The notes below the pieces were generated by a model. It saw only the letters and a list, made by a program, of their open reading frames with translations. It had not been told where the DNA came from and ran no database searches. From positions 140,080 to 204,079 of the forward strand of contig NZ_AOLJ01000015.1 of assembly GCF_000336775.1 (NCBI RefSeq): DNA of 64,000 nt, given 5' to 3'. Of this stretch, positions 61,087-64,000 are shown piece after piece. Each line of letters begins with the position of its first letter. Within the stretch, counting starts at the first letter, position 1. The position numbers were made by a program, and so were the translations under genes. This DNA is from Haloferax gibbonsii ATCC 33959 (lineage in GTDB: Archaea > Halobacteriota > Halobacteria > Halobacteriales > Haloferacaceae).

Positions 61087-62400
61087 CTACAGGCTGCGGT
61101 CGATGCGGTCGGCGACCTCGTAGCCGGCGACGATGCCACCGTTGAGCGACCGTTCGGGGTACTGCGCTTCCGACGCCATCCCCGCGTAGTAGACCCCCTC
61201 GGCCACGTCGTCCCCGAGGTCGTACGGCACCACGAGGTCGAGGTAGCCCCGCTCGTACACCGGTCCCGCCCGCGGGTTGCGAGCGATTTCGAACTCCTCG
61301 ACCGCCGACCGGTCGAACTCGGGGAACATGTCCGCTATCTCGTCGAACCACGCGTCTTCGACCTCCTCGTCGCTCATCTGCCAGAGGTCCTCGTGCGGCC
61401 CCTGCACGTAGCTCGCGACGTACAAGAGGTGGTCGCCGCCGTAGCGTTCCTTCGGCACGAAGTTCGTGTGCTCGATGAGCGACCCGAACGGCGCGTCGTG
61501 GGCGATGTTGAGCCAGTAGGTGTCCATCAGCGACTCCGACATGGTCGCCAGCCCGCAGACCGCCCCCTGGAAGTCGATGTCGCAGGGGAACCCCGTGAGG
61601 TCTTCGAGCACGTTCGGCATCGTCGCCACGACGACCGACTCAACCTCGTGGGTCTCGGTCCCGTCGTCGGTGTCGACGGTCAGCGTCGAGACCGCCTCGC
61701 CGTCGGTGTCGAGTTCCGTCACGCGCGCGCCGGTCTCGATGTGCTCGCGGCCGACCGCCTCGACGAGCGCGTCGATGAAGGGCGCGAAGCCGCCGTCGAA
61801 GTAGCCGAGTTTCTCCCCGCGCAGCAGGTCGCGCTCGCCGCGGAAGCGGACGCGCCCGAGGAACCACGACGCCGACACGTCGTGCTTGCGCTCGCCGAAC
61901 TTCCCGTCGAGGAGCGGGTCGACGAAGTTGTCGTAGACGCCGCGGGTGGTGTGCTCGACGACGAACTCCTCGATGGGCGTGTGTTCGTACTCGGCGAGTT
62001 CCTCGTAGGCGTCGAAGTCGGGGACGCCACCGCGGACGTCGACGCCGAGGGTGAGCATGCCGAGGCGGAACTTGTCGTAGAGGCTCATGTGGGGGTAGGC
62101 GGCGATTTGCCAGGCGGTGTCCAGCGGGTGGACGACGCCGTCGACGTAGTAGGCGTTCTTGCCGATTCGCCACTCCAAATCGTCTTCGAGGCCGAGTTCG
62201 GCGGCGAGTTCGACGATAGTCTCTTCGGACTTCGAGAGGTGGTGGTAGAACTTCTCGATGTCGTCGCCTTTCGTGTCGTAGGTTGCGGCGAGGCCGCCGA
62301 GAGAGTCGGCCGCCTCGAAGACTCGAACGTCGTGACCCCGGTTCTGGAGTCGGTACGCCGCGGCGAGGCCCGCGATGCCGCCGCCGACGATGCCTATCAT
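61087..62400 (-). CDS. FAD-dependent amine oxidase/protoporphyrinogen oxidase-like protein
   Basis: 437 residues. The N-terminus MIGIVGGGIAGLAAAYRLQ is the FAD Rossmann motif, followed by VFEAADSLGGLAATY (about 27-41), the second FAD contact. VVVATMPNVLEDLTG (about 259-273) and GVYYAGMASEAQYPERSLNGG near the end complete the COG1232-type fold. In this group members act on protoporphyrinogen, carotenoids, amines or nucleotide sugars. I cannot choose, but the absence of haem genes nearby weakens the first option. A 7-bp inverted repeat lies directly before the ATG. Confidence 0.82.
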   Translation of the reverse strand: MIGIVGGGIAGLAAAYRLQNRGHDVRVFEAADSLGGLAATYDTKGDDIEKFYHHLSKSEETIVELAAELGLEDDLEWRIGKNAYYVDGVVHPLDTAWQIAAYPHMSLYDKFRLGMLTLGVDVRGGVPDFDAYEELAEYEHTPIEEFVVEHTTRGVYDNFVDPLLDGKFGERKHDVSASWFLGRVRFRGERDLLRGEKLGYFDGGFAPFIDALVEAVGREHIETGARVTELDTDGEAVSTLTVDTDDGTETHEVESVVVATMPNVLEDLTGFPCDIDFQGAVCGLATMSESLMDTYWLNIAHDAPFGSLIEHTNFVPKERYGGDHLLYVASYVQGPHEDLWQMSDEEVEDAWFDEIADMFPEFDRSAVEEFEIARNPRAGPVYERGYLDLVVPYDLGDDVAEGVYYAGMASEAQYPERSLNGGIVAGYEVADRIDRSL

Positions 62401-62402
62401 GC

Positions 62403-62421
62403 CCCGACGTTCGGCGTCGGG
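62403..62421. promoter_or_regulatory. inverted repeat directly upstream of the flavoprotein ATG
   Basis: CCCGACG-TTCGG-CGTCGGG is a perfect 7-bp inverted repeat within the first 21 nt upstream of the start codon at 62400, in a 96-bp divergent gap shared with the histidine kinase gene. It may be an operator or a 5' hairpin. Confidence 0.4.
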
Positions 62422-62496
62422 TGGAAAGTCCTTTCTGATTGGCCGGTTCCGCCGCCGACGGTGGGAGTTTTAACCCCTGTCGACAGAAAGCGGGGC

Positions 62497-64000
62497 ATGC
62501 ACGGCGCTCCGTACTGGCAGGCGACGCCGTACACGATTCCAATCGGAGTCGGTGCGGTCCTCTTCGTCGTTCTCGCCGTCTACCTCTTTCGCCACCGGAC
62601 GGCGCGCCGCCTCGTTCCCGGTTCGACCCTCGGCGCGCTCCTGTTGTTCGCGTCCGGGTTCTGGATGGGGGCGTACGCGCTCGAACTGGCCGTGACGGAC
62701 TTCTCGACGAAGGTGCTCTTGAACCAACTCGGCTACTTCGGCATCGCGCCGCTCCCGCTCCTGTGGTTCGCCTACGTGATTCGCCACGCGGGCGTGAAAC
62801 TGGAGTCGCGAGTCGCGTGGGCGGCGCTCGGGTCCGTGCCGGTCGCCGTCGTCGCGCTCGTGCTGACGAACCCGTGGCACGGTCTCATCTGGACCGACCT
62901 CTGGCTCAACGCCGACCACGGCTTCGTCATCCTCGTGAACGAACACGGGGCCGCGTTCGCCGGCTTCATCGTCTACGCCTACGTGCTCATCCTGCTCGGC
63001 TGTGGTGCGCTCGTCCAGACGAGCGTTCGGTCCGACGGCGTATACCGGAAACAGACGCTCGGCCTCCTCGGCGGCGGCCTGATCCCCGCGGCCGGTGGCC
63101 TGGTGTACGTCACCGGGTTGAGTCCGACCCCGGGACTCAACATCCCCGTGCTGGCCTTCTCGGTCGCCTCGGGGGCGGTCGCCTGGAGCGTCTTCCGACA
63201 CCGGCTGTTCACGCTCGTCCCCGTCGCGTGGGAGTCGGCCGTCGAGTCGATGCACGACGCCGCGCTCGTCCTCGACGGCGACGGGCGCGTCATCGACGTC
63301 AACCCCGCGGGCGAGCAGTTCCTCTCGCTTCCCCTCTCGGACGCCTACGGACAGTCCGTCGTGCGCGTTCTCCCCGCGGAACTCGTCAACGCGCTCGACG
63401 GCGTTCCGAAGTCCGACGCGGAGGTGGAGACGACGGTCCCGACGGACGACGGCGAGCGCGCCCTCCTCGTGGAGACGACGCCGCTGGGCGACGAGGCGAA
63501 CATGACGGGGACGCTCGTCCTCGTCCGCGACGTGACCGAACGGGTCGAACGCGAGCGACGGCTCGAACGCCAAAACGAGCGGCTCGACGAGTTCGCGTCG
63601 GTCGTCTCCCACGACCTGCGGAATCCGCTCACCGTCGCCCGCGGCTACCTCGAACTCGCGGCCGAGACCGGCGACGAGGAGTACTTCGAGCGAATCGAGG
63701 ACGCCCACGACCGGATGGAGAACATCATCGAGGACCTGCTCACGCTGGCCCGGGAGGGCGAGACGCTCACCGACGTGACGCCGGTCGCGCTGCGAACGGT
63801 CGCACAGGAGGCGTGGGACGGCACGGTCGTCGGCGACGCGACCCTCGACGTTCGGGCCGACCGGACTATCGCCGCCGACCGAGGTCGGCTCCGACAGCTG
63901 TTCGAGAACCTGTTTCGGAACGCCGTCGAGCATGGCTCGACGGGCAACCAGACTACGTCTGGTGACGCTGTGGAACACGGTTCCACAGGCAACCGGACTG
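62497..64000 (+). CDS. membrane histidine kinase, 3' end beyond window
   Basis: 501 residues visible, no stop. The N-terminal part (about 1-235) has seven hydrophobic segments, the 7TM sensor common in haloarchaeal kinases. A PAS domain follows (about 245-350; MHDAALVLDGDGRVIDVNPAG). The HisKA box is FASVVSHDLRNPLTVARGYLE, with the phospho-acceptor His near residue 370. The ATPase N-box is LRQLFENLFRNAVEHG at about 467-482. Immediately afterwards the protein enters a 15-residue repeat (VEHGSTGNQTTSGDA then VEHGSTGNRT) and the window ends. A GTTTTAACC box about 26-32 nt upstream of the ATG (62497) supports the start. No response regulator is visible. Confidence 0.88.
   Translation, partial: MHGAPYWQATPYTIPIGVGAVLFVVLAVYLFRHRTARRLVPGSTLGALLLFASGFWMGAYALELAVTDFSTKVLLNQLGYFGIAPLPLLWFAYVIRHAGVKLESRVAWAALGSVPVAVVALVLTNPWHGLIWTDLWLNADHGFVILVNEHGAAFAGFIVYAYVLILLGCGALVQTSVRSDGVYRKQTLGLLGGGLIPAAGGLVYVTGLSPTPGLNIPVLAFSVASGAVAWSVFRHRLFTLVPVAWESAVESMHDAALVLDGDGRVIDVNPAGEQFLSLPLSDAYGQSVVRVLPAELVNALDGVPKSDAEVETTVPTDDGERALLVETTPLGDEANMTGTLVLVRDVTERVERERRLERQNERLDEFASVVSHDLRNPLTVARGYLELAAETGDEEYFERIEDAHDRMENIIEDLLTLAREGETLTDVTPVALRTVAQEAWDGTVVGDATLDVRADRTIAADRGRLRQLFENLFRNAVEHGSTGNQTTSGDAVEHGSTGNRT
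63923..64000 (+). repeat. in-frame 45-nt repeat made of 3-nt-loop palindromes
   Basis: Two units (from 63925 and 63970) encode VEHGSTGN(Q/R)T. Three perfect inverted repeats with 3-nt centres follow one another: CCGTCGAGC/GCTCGACGG (63923-63943), ACCAGAC/GTCTGGT (63947-63963) and CTGTGGAAC/GTTCCACAG (63968-63988). A fourth begins with ACCGGAC (63992-63998) and is cut by the window end. Codons here use A or T in third position more often than in the rest of the gene. Confidence 0.85.

Noticed and set aside
61640..62542. 300-residue Arg-rich frame near the flavoprotein
   Set aside because: Shifted frame of the same strand as the flavoprotein; more than a quarter Arg, no motif.
62439..63965. 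Plus-strand frame of 508 codons at the right end
   Set aside because: It is the wrong frame; the histidine kinase frame beginning at 62497 has 7TM, PAS, HisKA and N-box and simply lacks a stop inside the window.

Overview
The window reads as chromosomal DNA of a haloarchaeon (class Halobacteria), most probably the genus Haloferax. The coding sequence is GC-rich with strong G/C bias at third codon positions, the proteins are very acidic, and starts are often GTG. TATA-like boxes commonly lie about 25-32 nt upstream of the start codon, which implies leaderless transcripts. Gene content (RadB, HerA/NurA, CDC48, PhoU-AbrB, S8e, MptA, Tat-type PstS) is archaeal, and many small proteins belong to families I know only from haloarchaea. 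The gene order looks like Haloferax to me, but that is memory and not a comparison. The window is mostly core genome; I see no transposase, integrase, phage module or CRISPR array.

Layout. 1-950: a two-gene mini-operon (CPxCG zinc-finger microprotein plus DUF7511-type protein) and about 400 bp of hairpin-rich non-coding DNA. 951-3706: a secreted Thr/Pro/Glu-repeat protein with two DUF7282-like domains, a small membrane protein and a HAD hydrolase. 3827-12114: a type IV pilus-like operon on the minus strand, pilB-pilC followed by two very large pilin-like proteins with Ig and beta-helix-like domains. 12503-15323: a CBS-domain protein with a possible ribosome-hibernation-like C-terminus, RadB, and an RNase H-fold protein. 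15505-20026: a His-rich Tat protein, LarC, CDC48. 20108-26903: phosphate uptake, phoU and pstB-A-C-S on the minus strand, with a divergent AbrB-PhoU regulator. 27057-30585: S8e, DUF2240, HAD hydrolase, NurA. 30628-36737: small protein, HerA, UspA, nitroreductase, membrane protein, KaiC-like ATPase. 36913-46907: NAD kinase, SDR protein, CarB, S66 peptidase, DUF5815-like protein, two small membrane proteins, Eis-like acetyltransferase, CaCA exchanger. 46950-54683: PHP phosphoesterase, two microproteins, tRNA-Ile(GAU), FxsA, thioredoxin-domain protein, TrmB-like regulator, MptA and a DUF7124-like protein. 54810-64000: two flavoproteins, a zinc-ribbon/wHTH regulator, a TetR-MATE operon, and a histidine kinase cut by the window end.

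Functional modules. Pi uptake and its regulation (PstSCAB, PhoU, AbrB-PhoU) share one control region carrying two exact copies of a 12-nt motif. NurA and HerA, a DNA-end resection pair, flank a small gene on the other strand. TetR-MATE and the wHTH gene each have a palindrome between TATA box and start codon, a typical autorepressor layout.

The most unusual signal is at the right edge. The histidine kinase gene enters an in-frame 45-nt repeat just after its N-box. Each unit encodes VEHGSTGN, and consecutive perfect inverted repeats with 3-nt spacers are kept although the arm sequences differ between units: every wobble base changes together with its pairing partner. This looks like a palindromic element tolerated or maintained inside a coding sequence, and it makes a checkable prediction for the bases just past 64000.
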